A stretch of 36,986 nt of DNA from Prevotella sp. (GCA_016901395.1 JAEAMQ010000050.1:1-36986); one strand, 5' to 3'. Numbered from the stretch's first letter, positions 8,396 through 16,758 are shown. Notes: generated by a model from the sequence alone, not told the origin. Translations and numbers: made by a program.

Positions 8396-8869
8396 TTCTC
8401 CCGATTGTTCTGTCTATAAATTAATTGTTGATGAAAAATCTTGAATATTGCTTTCAAATCCTTGTCTTATTCTAAAATCGAAAGTCTCTCGCCCGAAATA
8501 CGCCAAAAATGGCTCGTTTTAAACTCGCTGATTTATAGAGACTTGTATTTATTTGACAGTTTTTTATCTTGCGATTACTATCTAATCGCAACGGAAAACG
8601 GCCCTTTTCGTCCTGCGTTTAGGTAGTATTCGTGGCATGATTCGATACTAATCGTAAGAGGAATACTACCTAATCGTCCGACGACCATGTATGAAACGCC
8701 AAAAAAACCCGTTTTTATCTCCATACGATACCGTTTAGATTTCTATTTCATGAAAATAAAATCGCCCGATTTTGATAAACTATTTTGACAAACTCGGAAA
8801 TCGTTCCCGACAACGGTCATGGCCGATGATGCATTTTGATGCAAAGTTTCGATAAAAAGGTCTTTTCGT
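8396..8869. other. Gene-free region with clustered dyads
   Basis: No convincing gene. It holds TGCGATT/AATCGCA (8570-8576 and 8584-8590), a perfect 13-bp inverted repeat TTAGGTAGTATTC/GAATACTACCTAA (8619-8631 and 8661-8673, 29-base centre containing CGATACTAATCG), and TGCAT/ATGCA (8830-8843). Three of these share the word ACTA-n-CTAATCG or its relatives, suggesting repeated sites for one DNA-binding protein, upstream of the GNAT-like gene. Confidence 0.5.
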
Positions 8870-8900
8870 TTTGATTTTTGCCTTAAAATTGTTATTTTTG
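8870..8900 (+). promoter_or_regulatory. Promoter of the GNAT-like gene
   Basis: TTTG at 8870-8873 and TATTTTTG at 8893-8900 are exactly 19 bases apart, the Bacteroidetes consensus. Start of transcription is expected near 8907, some 33 bases before the ATG at 8940. Confidence 0.75.
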
Positions 8901-8939
8901 CAAGCTAAACGCTTTAAACATCAATTCATTAGCTAATTC

Positions 8940-10079
8940 ATGTCAGTAGAAATCAAGAAGGTGGAGACGAAAAAGGATCTCAAGGCCTTCATCAATTTTC
9001 ATTATGACCTCTATGAGGGTAATCCCTATGATGTGCCCTCACTTTATAGCGACGAGATAAACACCCTGAGCAAGGACCGTAATGCAGCGTTCGACTTCTG
9101 CGATGCCGAGTATTTCTTAGCCTACAAGGACGGAAAACTCGTGGGCCGTGTAGCCGCCATCATCAACAACCGCGCCAATGAGCGCTGGGAACAGAAGAAC
9201 GTGCGCTTCGGATGGCTCGACTTCGTGGATGACATTGAGGTGAGCGAGGCTCTGTTACAGGCCGTGACCGACTATGGCAAGTCCAAGGGCATGGCGGCTG
9301 TGGTGGGCCCGCTGGGATTTACGGATATGGATCCTGAGGGCATGCTCACCTGGGGATTTGACAAGCTCGGTACGATGGCCACCATCTACAACTACGAGTA
9401 CTATCCCCAGCACATGGAGCGTCTCGGCGGATGGGAGAAAGACAACGACTACGTGGAGTATTTCCTGCCTGTGCCCGACAAGATGCCCGACAAGTTCTTG
9501 AAGCTGTCATCGATGATAGAGCAGCGCTACAACCTGCGTGTGAAGAAGGTGACCCGCGAGGACGTAAACAACGGCTATGCCCGCAAACTATTTGAAATCA
9601 TCAACGAGACATACGTAGATCTCTATGGTTTTGTGACACTGACCGACCATCAGATCGACCAGTATGTGAAGATGTTTCTGCCGGCAGTCGACTTCAATCT
9701 GGTGACGGTCATCGTCGATGCCAACAAAGACGACAAGATCGTAGGCATCGCCATCACTATCCCCTCGTTGTCGAAAGCCTTGCAGAAGTGTCGCCGTGGC
9801 CGGTTGTTCCCCTTCGGATGGTGGCATCTGCTGCGCGCCATCAAGTTTCACAAGACCGAGGGAGTAGACCTGTTGCTCATCGGCGTGCTGCCCGAATATC
9901 GCTCCAAGGGCGCCAACGCGCTGATCTTTGCCGACCTCATTCCGCGCTATATCGAGTACGGTTTCAAGTGGGGCGAGTCGCAGGTAGAGATGGAGACCAA
10001 TACGGGCGTGCAAGGACAGTGGAGCGCATTCGAACATATCAACCATAAACGGAGACGGTGTTATAAGAAAACCATTTGA
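8940..10079 (+). CDS. GNAT-like (YghO-type) conserved protein
   Basis: A 379-residue cytoplasmic protein of the conserved Bacteroidetes group related to GNAT N-acetyltransferases. The N-terminal part has the early GNAT pattern ([21 protein letters not shown] near residues 54-74) and the C-terminal part has [17 protein letters not shown] (about 314-330), which resembles the acetyl-CoA pyrophosphate-binding motif Q/R-x-x-G-x-[17 protein letters not shown] and [11 protein letters not shown] are further conserved-looking segments. Substrate is unknown. It has its own promoter; the topoisomerase gene begins 52 bp downstream, so they may be co-transcribed. The first ATG gives a normal start. Confidence 0.8.
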   Translation: MSVEIKKVETKKDLKAFINFHYDLYEGNPYDVPSLYSDEINTLSKDRNAAFDFCDAEYFLAYKDGKLVGRVAAIINNRANERWEQKNVRFGWLDFVDDIEVSEALLQAVTDYGKSKGMAAVVGPLGFTDMDPEGMLTWGFDKLGTMATIYNYEYYPQHMERLGGWEKDNDYVEYFLPVPDKMPDKFLKLSSMIEQRYNLRVKKVTREDVNNGYARKLFEIINETYVDLYGFVTLTDHQIDQYVKMFLPAVDFNLVTVIVDANKDDKIVGIAITIPSLSKALQKCRRGRLFPFGWWHLLRAIKFHKTEGVDLLLIGVLPEYRSKGANALIFADLIPRYIEYGFKWGESQVEMETNTGVQGQWSAFEHINHKRRRCYKKTI

Positions 10080-10080
10080 C

Positions 10081-10112
10081 ACCTCCCCCGCCCCTCCAAT
10101 GGGAGGGGAGAT
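10081..10112. repeat. GC-rich hairpin between the GNAT-like gene and parE
   Basis: CCCCTCC (10091-10097) and GGAGGGG (10102-10108) form a 7-bp hairpin. The flanking CTCCCCCGCCCCTCC string resembles the inverted repeat at 14675-14720 and 15501-15546, so this is probably a degenerate member of that family. There is no U-tract. Confidence 0.45.
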
Positions 10113-10131
10113 AAATACCAATACTATTGAA

Positions 10132-12117
10132 ATGACAGAAGATAAAAACATCGATTCCAACGAGCTGGAGCTGGACAACGTGTCACAGCCCGTGGAATAT
10201 ACTGACGATAATATTCGCCACCTGAGTGATATGGAGCACGTCAGGACAAGACCCGGTATGTATATCGGTCGACTGGGTGACGGCTCGCTGCCCGAGGACG
10301 GCGTGTATGTGCTGCTCAAGGAGGTCATCGACAATTCGATAGACGAGTTCAAGATGAATGCCGGTGACCGCATCGAGGTGGACATCGACGACAATCTGCG
10401 GGTGAGCGTGCGCGACTATGGCCGCGGTATCCCGCAGGGCAAGCTCGAGGAAGCCGTGTCGGTATTGAACACGGGTGGAAAATACGACTCCAAGGCGTTC
10501 AAGAAAAGTGTCGGACTCAACGGCGTGGGCGTGAAAGCCGTCAACGCCCTCAGCTCAAAGTTTGAGGTGAGGAGCTATCGCGACGGCAAGGTGCGCGCCA
10601 TAGAGTTTGCCAAGGGTCAGAAACAGACCGACAAGACCTCAAAGACCGCTGACGAGAACGGTACGTTTATCTTCTTCCAGCCCGACGATACTTTGTTTAA
10701 GAACTATCAGTTCCACGATGAAATCGTCGAAACGATGCTGCGCAACTACACCTATCTCAACTCCGGACTGACCATCATGTATAACGGTCGCCGCATCAAG
10801 AGCCGCAATGGTCTGGAGGATTTGCTCAACGACAACATGACCGTCGACGGGCTTTACCCCATCATCCACGTCAAGGGTGAGGACATCGAGATAGCCTTCA
10901 CCCATACCAATCAGTATGGCGAGGAATACCATAGCTTCGTCAACGGCCAGCATACCACCCAGGGCGGCACCCATCAGAGTGCGTTCAAGGAGCATATTGC
11001 AAAGACCATCAAGGAGTTTTACGACAAAAACTACGAATATACCGACATCCGCAACGGCATCGTGGCAGCCATAGCCATCAACGTCGAAGAACCCGTTTTC
11101 GAGAGTCAGACCAAGATTAAGCTCGGATCCACGCTCATGTCACCCGACGGCGACACCATCAACAAGTATGTAGGCGACTTCATCAAGCGTGAGGTCGACA
11201 ACTTCCTGCATATACACAAAGAGGATGTGGCTGACATTCTGGAGAATAAAATCAAGGAGAGTGAGCACGAGCGCAAGGCCATGGCCGGTGTGACGAAACT
11301 CGCCCGCGAGCGTGCCAAGAAGGCCAGTCTGCACAACCGCAAGCTGCGCGACTGCCGCATCCACTTCTCCGACGCGAAGAACGACCGCAAGGAAGAGTCG
11401 TCGATCTTCATCACCGAGGGTGACTCGGCGAGTGGAAGCATCACCAAAAGTCGTGACGTGAACACCCAGGCCGTGTTCTCGTTGAGGGGCAAACCGCTCA
11501 ACTGCTTTGGCTTGACGAAGAAGGTGGTCTATGAGAACGAGGAGTTCAACCTGCTCCAGGCCGCCCTGGACGTAGAGGAAGGGCTCGACAACCTGCGCTA
11601 CAACAAGGTTATCGTGGCCACCGATGCCGATGTCGATGGCATGCACATCCGACTGCTTATCATTACATTCTTCCTTCAGTTCTATCCCGAACTCATCAAG
11701 AAGGGGCACGTGTATGTGCTCCAGACGCCCCTCTTCCGCGTGCGAAACCGTCGTACGAAGATCAAGAGCAAGAAGACCATCGCCGAGGCCGACGCCCGAC
11801 TGATGAAGGGGGAGAAGAAGAGCGACTTCATCACCCACTACTGCTACACCGAAGAGGAGCGTCAGAACGCCATCAAGGCCCTCGCTCCCGACCCGGAGAT
11901 TACCCGTTTCAAGGGTCTCGGTGAAATCTCTCCCGACGAATTTTCCCATTTCATCGGTCCCGACATGCGCCTCGAACAGGTGACCCTCCACAAGACCGAC
12001 CAGGTGCAAAAACTCCTCGAATACTACATGGGCAAGAACACCATGGAGCGCCAGAACTTCATCATCGACAACCTCGTGGTGGAGGAAGACCTCGCCGATA
12101 GTGAGTCTGCCGAGTAG
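10132..12117 (+). CDS. parE: DNA topoisomerase IV subunit B (type IIA, ATPase subunit)
   Basis: The ATPase half of a type IIA topoisomerase that decatenates or relaxes DNA with a partner A subunit not present in this window. The 661-residue product has the GHKL ATPase domain (EVIDNSIDE at 64-72, DYGRGIP at 95-101, [13 protein letters not shown] at 128-140), the transducer domain, and the TOPRIM domain ([11 protein letters not shown] near 424, [10 protein letters not shown] near 497, then FKGLGE and the C-terminal RQNFIIDNL). It lacks the long insert seen in many proteobacterial GyrB proteins, which favours ParE over GyrB. ATG 10132 (MTEDKN) is preferred; the frame is open to ATG 10099 but those codons lie in the GC-rich hairpin. 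Ends in TAG. Confidence 0.92.
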   Translation: MTEDKNIDSNELELDNVSQPVEYTDDNIRHLSDMEHVRTRPGMYIGRLGDGSLPEDGVYVLLKEVIDNSIDEFKMNAGDRIEVDIDDNLRVSVRDYGRGIPQGKLEEAVSVLNTGGKYDSKAFKKSVGLNGVGVKAVNALSSKFEVRSYRDGKVRAIEFAKGQKQTDKTSKTADENGTFIFFQPDDTLFKNYQFHDEIVETMLRNYTYLNSGLTIMYNGRRIKSRNGLEDLLNDNMTVDGLYPIIHVKGEDIEIAFTHTNQYGEEYHSFVNGQHTTQGGTHQSAFKEHIAKTIKEFYDKNYEYTDIRNGIVAAIAINVEEPVFESQTKIKLGSTLMSPDGDTINKYVGDFIKREVDNFLHIHKEDVADILENKIKESEHERKAMAGVTKLARERAKKASLHNRKLRDCRIHFSDAKNDRKEESSIFITEGDSASGSITKSRDVNTQAVFSLRGKPLNCFGLTKKVVYENEEFNLLQAALDVEEGLDNLRYNKVIVATDADVDGMHIRLLIITFFLQFYPELIKKGHVYVLQTPLFRVRNRRTKIKSKKTIAEADARLMKGEKKSDFITHYCYTEEERQNAIKALAPDPEITRFKGLGEISPDEFSHFIGPDMRLEQVTLHKTDQVQKLLEYYMGKNTMERQNFIIDNLVVEEDLADSESAE

Positions 12118-12147
12118 AGTCCCTTTCTCGTGGAGTGTGTGTTTTTG

Positions 12148-12360
12148 TCTCACACAGAGTTTAGGAGTCATGGGAGGCTGCGCGGTGTGGGGTTCACGCA
12201 GAGTCGCAGAGTGAAAGGAGACTGCGTGACGAATATCTCACACAGAGTTTAGGAGTCATGGGAGGCTGCGCGGTGTGGGTTTCACGCAGAGCCGCAGAGT
12301 GAAAGGAGGCTACGCGACGAATATCTCACACAGAGTTTAGGAGTTATGGGAGGCTGTGCA
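12148..12360. repeat. 88-bp tandem repeat (2.4 copies)
   Basis: Units start at 12148, 12236 and 12324 (each TCTCACACAGAGTTTAGGAG), giving two full 88-bp copies and a partial third. Inside each unit the first and second 44-bp halves are themselves alike (TCACnCAGAGT...GGAGnCTGCG), so the unit is a doubled 44-mer. It starts 30 bp after the parE stop and has no coding frame worth calling. Confidence 0.85.
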
Positions 12361-12374
12361 ATAGCGATGCTCCA

Positions 12375-12414
12375 GTAGGGACATGCCCCGTGCATGTCCG
12401 CACCGCCGGATGGC
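12375..12414 (+). repeat. Dispersed 40-bp hairpin repeat, copy A
   Basis: Begins GTAGGGACATGCCCCG and ends GCCGGATGGC. It contains an 8-bp hairpin GGACATGC/GCATGTCC around CCCGT. It is identical over 40 bases to the reverse complement of 15091-15130 and nearly identical to 14761-14800. A REP-like element. Confidence 0.8.
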
Positions 12415-12505
12415 AATCGTTGGGCTATATCATGATATCGCAATGATTTAGAGTTATGGGAGATGTAGCCTGAAGGCAATGAGGACTTATAAATAAGGGA
12501 ATGAA

Positions 12506-12892
12506 ATGGATTGGAACGAATCGATAACGCTGGAATATACGCATAGGTTGCTGGCCTGTGCCTATGCTGTACACACGGCGTTGGGACCGGGATTGCTGGA
12601 AAGCATCTATGAGAAAGCGCTGACATTAGAGCTTCACCAGAATGGCTTTCAGGTGGAAACACAGGTCCCCATGAAGGTGATGTATAAAGGTGTTGACCTC
12701 GGTTGTGACATGCGTCTGGACTTATTGATAGACCATCAGGTCATCATAGAAATAAAATCGGTACAGGAATTGAAGCCGGTTCATTACAAACAACTCCTCA
12801 CCTACATGCGTTTAATGGACGTAAAACTCGGTTTTCTCATCAATTTCGATGTATCTTCATTGAAAGATGGCATACACAGGGTGGTTTTTTAA
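12506..12892 (+). CDS. GxxExxY protein (PD-(D/E)XK nuclease-like fold)
   Basis: A 128-residue member of the GxxExxY family, named for the motif seen here as GLLESIYE (about residues 30-37). The second half carries a restriction-endonuclease-like pattern: DMRLDLLID, then IIEIKSV (E-x-K, about 73-79), then QLLTYMRL, consistent with a PD-(D/E)XK core. The cellular role of the family is not established. The gene sits alone between parE and the S41 protease, preceded by the 88-bp repeats and the 40-bp hairpin repeat and followed by an inverted copy of the CACAGAG repeat (12992-13020), so it is bracketed by repeats. No clear promoter was found. The ATG at 12506 is preceded by AGGGAATGAA. Confidence 0.85.
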   Translation: MDWNESITLEYTHRLLACAYAVHTALGPGLLESIYEKALTLELHQNGFQVETQVPMKVMYKGVDLGCDMRLDLLIDHQVIIEIKSVQELKPVHYKQLLTYMRLMDVKLGFLINFDVSSLKDGIHRVVF

Positions 12893-12963
12893 GGATTAAG
12901 AAAGAGAAGGATAACATGATAAATATCTCGTTCTGGTCTCTCTTTTCCAACTCCCAAGACTCC

Positions 12964-13020
12964 AGATGCCTTGGCATCAACAGCTTTTTGGCTCTTAAAA
13001 CTCTGTGCCTCTGTGTGAGA
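12964..13020 (-). repeat. Inverted CACAGAG-type repeat and small palindrome
   Basis: The minus strand of 12992-13020 reads TCTCACACAGAGGCACAGAG then TTTTAAGAG, matching the start of the 88-bp units upstream of the GxxExxY gene but in the opposite direction. GATGCC/GGCATC (12964-12977) makes a 6-bp hairpin beside it. Confidence 0.6.
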
Positions 13021-13090
13021 AAAATATAATCGTCGAAATATAAAAAACACTCCAACGGAAGGAGTTACAGTCATAAATCATCATCAAGAA

Positions 13091-14668
13091 ATGAAAAAAG
13101 CACTCATCATATCGCTCGTATCGATGCTCCTCCCGAGCCTCGCACAAGCTCAATTCAGACTCAACTTCGGTTCAGATTCTCCCCTTCGCAAGCTGCAGAT
13201 GGCAGAGATGGCCATCACCAATATGTATGTAGACTCTGTCGATGAGCAGCGACTCGTCGAGGACGGCATACGGGGCATGCTCGAAAAGATGGACCCTCAC
13301 TCCTCCTACACCACCGCGAAGGAGACCAAATCGATGACAGAGTCGCTCAATGGATCGTTTGAAGGCATCGGCGTGCAGTTCAATATGCAGGCCGACACGT
13401 TGCTCGTCATCCAGCCTGTGACCAACGGACCCTCGGAGAAAGTAGGCATCGTGGCTGGCGACCGCATCGTCTCGGTCAACGATACCGCTATCGCTGGCGT
13501 GAAGATGTCGCGCGAAGACATTATGAAACGACTCCGCGGGCCAAAGGGAACTAAGGTGAAACTCGGCATCGTGAGACGCGATGTGAAGGGTGTGCAGACC
13601 TTCATCGTGACACGAGACAAGATTCCCGTGAAGACCATCGACGGCTATTACATGATACGTCCGGGCGTGGGCTACATCCGTATCGGCAGCTTCGGCGAGA
13701 CCACCTACAAGGAATTTATGACCTGTGTGAAGGACCTTCAGGCCCGCGGCATGCAGGATCTCATCCTCGATTTGCAGGAGAACGGTGGCGGATACCTGCA
13801 GGCCGCCGTGCAGATTGCCAACGAATTTCTGCAGAAAAACGACCTTATCGTCTACACAGAGGGCCGGAAGGCGCGCCGGCAGGAGTATCATGCCCACGGC
13901 GACGGTAAGCTCCTTACAGGCAAAATTATCGTGTTGGTCAACGAATTTTCGGCTTCTGCCGCAGAGATTGTCACCGGAGCCATCCAGGATCAGGACCGCG
14001 GCACGGTGGTCGGACGGCGCAGTTTCGGCAAGGGACTGGTGCAACGGCCCGTGGAATTCCCCGACGGCAGCATGATGCGACTCACCATTGCCCACTACTA
14101 CACGCCCTCGGGACGATGCATCCAGAAGCCATACGTCAAGGGAGACAAGAAGGATTATGAGAACGAACTGGACGACCGCTACAAGCATGGCGAGCTTTAC
14201 TCAGCCGACAGCATCCATTTTGACGACTCGCTGAAATACTACACGCTGCGCCAGCACCGCACGGTCTACGGTGGCGGAGGTATCATGCCCGATGTCTTTG
14301 TGCCCTTAGACACCACGCAGTACACTCGGCTTCATCGCCAGCTCGCGGCCAAGAGCATCGTGATGAACGCCAACCTGAAATACGTGGACAACCACCGCAA
14401 GCAGCTCCACAAGCAATATCCCACCTTCGACAGTTATCTCTCGGGCTTCGAAGTGCCCCAGACGCTCGTCGACGAAATCCTCGCCGAGGGTAAGAAACAG
14501 AAGGTGGAGCCGAAGGATGAGGCCGAGCTCCGCCAGACGCTGCCTTATCTAAAGGCACAGCTCAAGGCCCTCGTGGCCCGCGATCTCTGGGATATGAGCG
14601 AGTATTTCCAGATTATCAATGAGCAGAACCACGTGGTTCAGCAGGCCCTGAAGGTGTTGGGGAAGTGA
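13091..14668 (+). CDS. C-terminal processing peptidase, S41 family, with PDZ domain
   Basis: A secreted or periplasmic serine protease of the CtpA/Prc type, 525 residues. Residues 1-20 form a signal peptide (cleavage after AQA). An N-terminal helical region leads to a PDZ domain (about 86-175: GSFEGIGVQF, GDRIVSVND). The protease core contains ENGGGYL (230-236), the catalytic serine S289 in NEFSASAAEI and the catalytic lysine K314 in GRRSFGKGLVQ; the 25-residue spacing matches the known Ser/Lys dyad. GGGIMPDVFVP and a C-terminal helical tail follow. Substrates are unknown; relatives trim or degrade envelope proteins. In related genomes this gene often neighbours parE and coaD; here coaD is nearby but on the other strand, beyond repeats. 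Confidence 0.94.
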   Translation: MKKALIISLVSMLLPSLAQAQFRLNFGSDSPLRKLQMAEMAITNMYVDSVDEQRLVEDGIRGMLEKMDPHSSYTTAKETKSMTESLNGSFEGIGVQFNMQADTLLVIQPVTNGPSEKVGIVAGDRIVSVNDTAIAGVKMSREDIMKRLRGPKGTKVKLGIVRRDVKGVQTFIVTRDKIPVKTIDGYYMIRPGVGYIRIGSFGETTYKEFMTCVKDLQARGMQDLILDLQENGGGYLQAAVQIANEFLQKNDLIVYTEGRKARRQEYHAHGDGKLLTGKIIVLVNEFSASAAEIVTGAIQDQDRGTVVGRRSFGKGLVQRPVEFPDGSMMRLTIAHYYTPSGRCIQKPYVKGDKKDYENELDDRYKHGELYSADSIHFDDSLKYYTLRQHRTVYGGGGIMPDVFVPLDTTQYTRLHRQLAAKSIVMNANLKYVDNHRKQLHKQYPTFDSYLSGFEVPQTLVDEILAEGKKQKVEPKDEAELRQTLPYLKAQLKALVARDLWDMSEYFQIINEQNHVVQQALKVLGK

Positions 14669-14674
14669 TATAAA

Positions 14675-14720
14675 AGCCTCTCCCCCTTGCCCCTCCCCCG
14701 AAGGGAGGGGAGTAAAATGC
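14675..14720 (+). repeat. Outer inverted repeat, left copy
   Basis: A 46-bp segment (AGCCTCTCCCCC ... AGTAAAATGC) that is the reverse complement of 15501-15546 with two mismatches. It contains a CCCCTCCC/GGGAGGGG hairpin. It starts 7 bases after the S41 protease stop and could also act in ending that transcript, though there is no U-tract. Confidence 0.85.
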
Positions 14721-14760
14721 TTGGAGGGTGAGTCTATCATGGGAGCAAGGCGGTGATAGA

Positions 14761-14800
14761 GTAGGGACATGCCCCGTGCATGTCCGCACCGCCGTATGGA
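14761..14800 (+). repeat. Dispersed 40-bp hairpin repeat, copy B
   Basis: Same element as 12375-12414 (GTAGGGACATGCCCCG start) with a few changes near the end (GCCGTATGGA), the variant that shares CATACGGCGGTG with the 45-bp units at 8014-8149. It is in direct orientation here and faces copy C at 15091-15130. Confidence 0.8.
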
Positions 14801-14863
14801 GTCCTGCCTGAGAAACCCTCTCGATGAGAGGGCTTTGGCGTTGATATAGAGGGGTTTTTCCTT

Positions 14864-14973
14864 CGCACGAAGGGTGTTTTGTTCTCGCACGAAGGGTGTT
14901 TTGTTCTCACACGGAGGGTGTTGTTTTCTCGCACGGAGGGCGTTTTGTTCTCGCGCAGAGGGTGTTTTATTTT
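14864..14973. repeat. 22-bp tandem repeat (five copies)
   Basis: Units of 22 bp start at 14864, 14886, 14908, 14930 and 14952; each holds CGCACGAAGGGTG or a variant followed by a T-rich half. A sixth diverged unit (14974-14995) carries CACAGAG words. It lies between hairpin-repeat copies B and C. Confidence 0.85.
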
Positions 14974-15090
14974 CACACAGAGTCCACTGAGAACACAGAG
15001 GCTGGCGCGGAGGTAAGGGGTATTTGGTAGTAGAGGGCACGGAAAATGTTGCCGGTCGATATGGGATAGGACGGGAAAGAGTAGAGGTTG

Positions 15091-15130
15091 GCCATCCGGC
15101 GGTGCGGACATGCACGGGGCATGTCCCTAC
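15091..15130 (-). repeat. Dispersed 40-bp hairpin repeat, copy C
   Basis: Reverse complement identical over all 40 bases to copy A at 12375-12414, 2.7 kb away. With copy B it forms an inverted pair enclosing the 22-bp array. Confidence 0.85.
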
Positions 15131-15504
15131 AAAGCCTTAGTATTTTCACCCTGAAAGATATGATTATCCCACACCGTTCCTTCAGTATTGTATTTTCCCA
15201 CAAACGTTTTTCCACCCTGAAAGATATGATTATCCCACACCATTCCGTCAGTATTGTATTTTCCCACAAACGTTTTTCCACGCTGAAAGATATGATTATC
15301 CCACACCATTCCTTCAGTATTGTATTTTCCCACAAACGTTTTTCCACCCTGAAAGATACGATTATCCCATCCCATTCCTTCAGTATTGTATTTTCCCACA
15401 AACGTTTTTTCACCCTGAAAGATATGATTATCCCACATCATTCCTTCGGTATTGTATTTTCCTACAAATGCTTTTTCACCATCAATGATGTGTTTATCCT
15501 GCAT
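15127..15504 (-). CDS. Repeat-encoded ORF (doubtful)
   Basis: A 125-codon minus-strand ORF, ATG 15504 to TAG 15127, made almost wholly of five 22-residue repeats (VGKYNTEGMVWDNHIFQGGK type). Some differences between copies are silent in this frame (Val and Thr codons in the copy nearest the start), which weakly favours coding. Against it, the repeat is 66 bp, a multiple of three, so other frames on both strands stay open too; its start lies inside a dispersed inverted repeat and its end inside copy C. There is no signal peptide or known domain. I list it because the peptide is regular, but non-coding satellite DNA is more likely. Confidence 0.2.
   Translation of the reverse strand: MQDKHIIDGEKAFVGKYNTEGMMWDNHIFQGEKTFVGKYNTEGMGWDNRIFQGGKTFVGKYNTEGMVWDNHIFQRGKTFVGKYNTDGMVWDNHIFQGGKTFVGKYNTEGTVWDNHIFQGENTKAL
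15147..15504. repeat. 66-bp tandem repeat (five copies plus a remnant)
   Basis: Units start at 15147, 15213, 15279, 15345 and 15411 with exact 66-bp spacing; each begins CACCCTGAAAGATATGATTA (copy 3 CACGCTG) and ends in CACAAACGTTTTT or a variant. A decayed sixth copy starts at 15477. Copies 1-4 are nearly identical and copy 5 has drifted most, suggesting recent expansion from the left. Confidence 0.9.
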
Positions 15505-15546
15505 TATACTCCCCTCCCTTCGGGGGAGGGGTAAGGGGGAGAGGCT
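15501..15546 (-). repeat. Outer inverted repeat, right copy
   Basis: Reverse complement of 14675-14720 with two differences in 46 bases. The two copies enclose the 22-bp array, hairpin-repeat copies B and C, and the 66-bp array. Confidence 0.85.
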
Positions 15547-15616
15547 GTAGGGATAAGCGAGAGAGGCTGTAGGGGTAAGCGAGATAGGCTGTCGGTTCAA
15601 GCGAGATAGGCTGTAG
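15541..15616. repeat. 22-bp tandem repeat (3.4 copies)
   Basis: Units start at 15541, 15563, 15585 and 15607 (GAGGCTGTAGGGATAAGCGA type, later units TAGGCTGT). It abuts the outer inverted repeat. The remainder up to ybeY (15660-15697) is a pyrimidine-rich run of TTTTAC words. Confidence 0.85.
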
Positions 15617-15687
15617 ATGCATAGCTTTGGCGGGCCGTACACCACGTTCACGCCCGCAGGTTTTTACTTTTTTACCCTTTTACCTTT

Positions 15688-16104
15688 TTACTTTTTCCTC
15701 ATGGCGAGGGCCTCGTTCTCGTGGGCTTCCATGATTTTGCGCTCACCGGGCCCTTTGTCGTTGATGCCGCAGAGGTGGAGAATGCCGTGGATGATGACCC
15801 GATGGAGCTCGTCGTCGTAAGTCTTTCCGAAGAGCTCGGCATTGCTGCGCACGGTGTCTAAGCTGATGACGATGTCGCCGTTGATTACGTCCCCCTCGTC
15901 GTAGTCGAAGGTGATGATGTCGGTGTAATAGTCATGGCCGAGGTATTCGTTGTTCACTTCAAGTATTTTCTCATCGCTCACAAACATATATCCCACCTGT
16001 CCCACGCGCCGTCCGTGGGCTGCAGTCACGGCCTTGATCCATTGGGAAGTCTCCCGATGCTTGATATTGGGCATTTCAATGCCATCTGCTTGATACGTAA
16101 TCAT
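15688..16104 (-). CDS. ybeY: Endoribonuclease YbeY (16S rRNA maturation)
   Basis: YbeY is a metal-dependent RNase needed for 16S rRNA 3'-end maturation and ribosome quality control. The 138-residue product has the conserved HDYYTDIITFDY (57-68), GDIVISLDTV and the zinc-site segment IIHGILHLCGINDKGPGE. In the usual HGxLHLxGxDH motif the third ligand is His; here H106 and H110 are present but position 116 is Asp (GIND). This substitution is, to my knowledge, normal in Bacteroidetes YbeY. The ATG at 16104 matches the family start. coaD lies 107 bp upstream on the same strand, so the two may share a transcript. Confidence 0.94.
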   Translation of the reverse strand: MITYQADGIEMPNIKHRETSQWIKAVTAAHGRRVGQVGYMFVSDEKILEVNNEYLGHDYYTDIITFDYDEGDVINGDIVISLDTVRSNAELFGKTYDDELHRVIIHGILHLCGINDKGPGERKIMEAHENEALAMRKK

Positions 16105-16108
16105 TTAT

Positions 16109-16168
16109 CTGTTTCCTTTGAACTTTGAACTGTTTCCTTTGAACATTGATATTTGAACATTGAACTTT
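16109..16168. repeat. TTTGAAC direct repeats
   Basis: CTGTTTCCTTTGAAC occurs at 16109 and 16130 (21-bp spacing), followed by TTGAACATTGAACTTT. The same words occur in reverse near 421-450 and 640-670. It fills most of the gap between coaD and ybeY. Confidence 0.6.
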
Positions 16169-16211
16169 AGGCCTGAGAGGTGCGTGCCATCCCATGCGAT
16201 TTGCAGGGGCA

Positions 16212-16694
16212 TTATGACTTTTCCCCTGCCTGACGAGATGCCTTTGGCAGCATCCAATCGACGTCTTTGCCAAGCGCCCGAAGCTCTCTCACGGCCGACG
16301 ACGATACCGATGCCAACTCTGGACGGGCGTAGAGCAACACCGTCTCGACATGCCCCAGCCTGCTGTTGAGGTCGACCATGTCGCGCTCGTACTCAAAGTC
16401 TTTCACCGAACGGATGCCCCTCACGATGTAGCGTGCACCCTTCTCGTGGGCCAGGTCGATGGTCAGCCCGCTGTAGGCCACCACCTCGATGCGGCTGTCA
16501 TCGGCATAGAGCGACGCGATGGCGGCCACGCGGTCATTGGCCGGGAGTGTGGTTTGCTTGCCGGGATTATCGCCCACACCGATAATCAGACGGTCGAACA
16601 GCGGCAATGCGCGCTCCACGATGTCGGCATGACCAATGGTAAATGGGTCGAAACTGCCAACAAACAATCCGATTTTTGGCTGAGTATTTGTCAT
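16212..16694 (-). CDS. coaD: Phosphopantetheine adenylyltransferase
   Basis: CoaD transfers AMP from ATP to 4'-phosphopantetheine, the fourth of five steps to coenzyme A. The 160-residue cytoplasmic protein has the nucleotidyltransferase signature GSFDPFTIGH (13-22; T/HxGH), RGIRSVKDFEYE (about 93-104) and SVSSSAVRE (about 129-137) matching the ISSTxxR motif. A TACTTTTG -7 box with TTGG 19 bases upstream lies ahead of the ATG at 16694. ybeY follows on the same strand. Confidence 0.95.
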   Translation of the reverse strand: MTNTQPKIGLFVGSFDPFTIGHADIVERALPLFDRLIIGVGDNPGKQTTLPANDRVAAIASLYADDSRIEVVAYSGLTIDLAHEKGARYIVRGIRSVKDFEYERDMVDLNSRLGHVETVLLYARPELASVSSSAVRELRALGKDVDWMLPKASRQAGEKS

Positions 16695-16758
16695 AGAGAA
16701 TGGGATTTTCTACTTTGTTATTTGCTCCTTAGAGATGGAATGCTACAACTGCATAGCG

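Noticed and set aside
8441..8626. 61-codon ORF before the GNAT-like gene
   Set aside because: It starts with TTG, has no promoter box or family likeness, and spans one of the dyads.
10132..12117. Calling the topoisomerase gene gyrB
   Set aside because: No long C-terminal-half insertion and length of 661 residues favour ParE, though without the A subunit in view the distinction is not absolute.
14549..15115. Long minus-strand ORFs over the 22-bp array
   Set aside because: They overlap the S41 protease in antisense and consist of repeat-derived residues.
15147..15476. TTATCCCACA words in the 66-bp units as DnaA boxes of an origin
   Set aside because: They carry an extra C compared with TTATCCACA and repeat only because the unit does; no dnaA or AT-rich unwinding element accompanies them.
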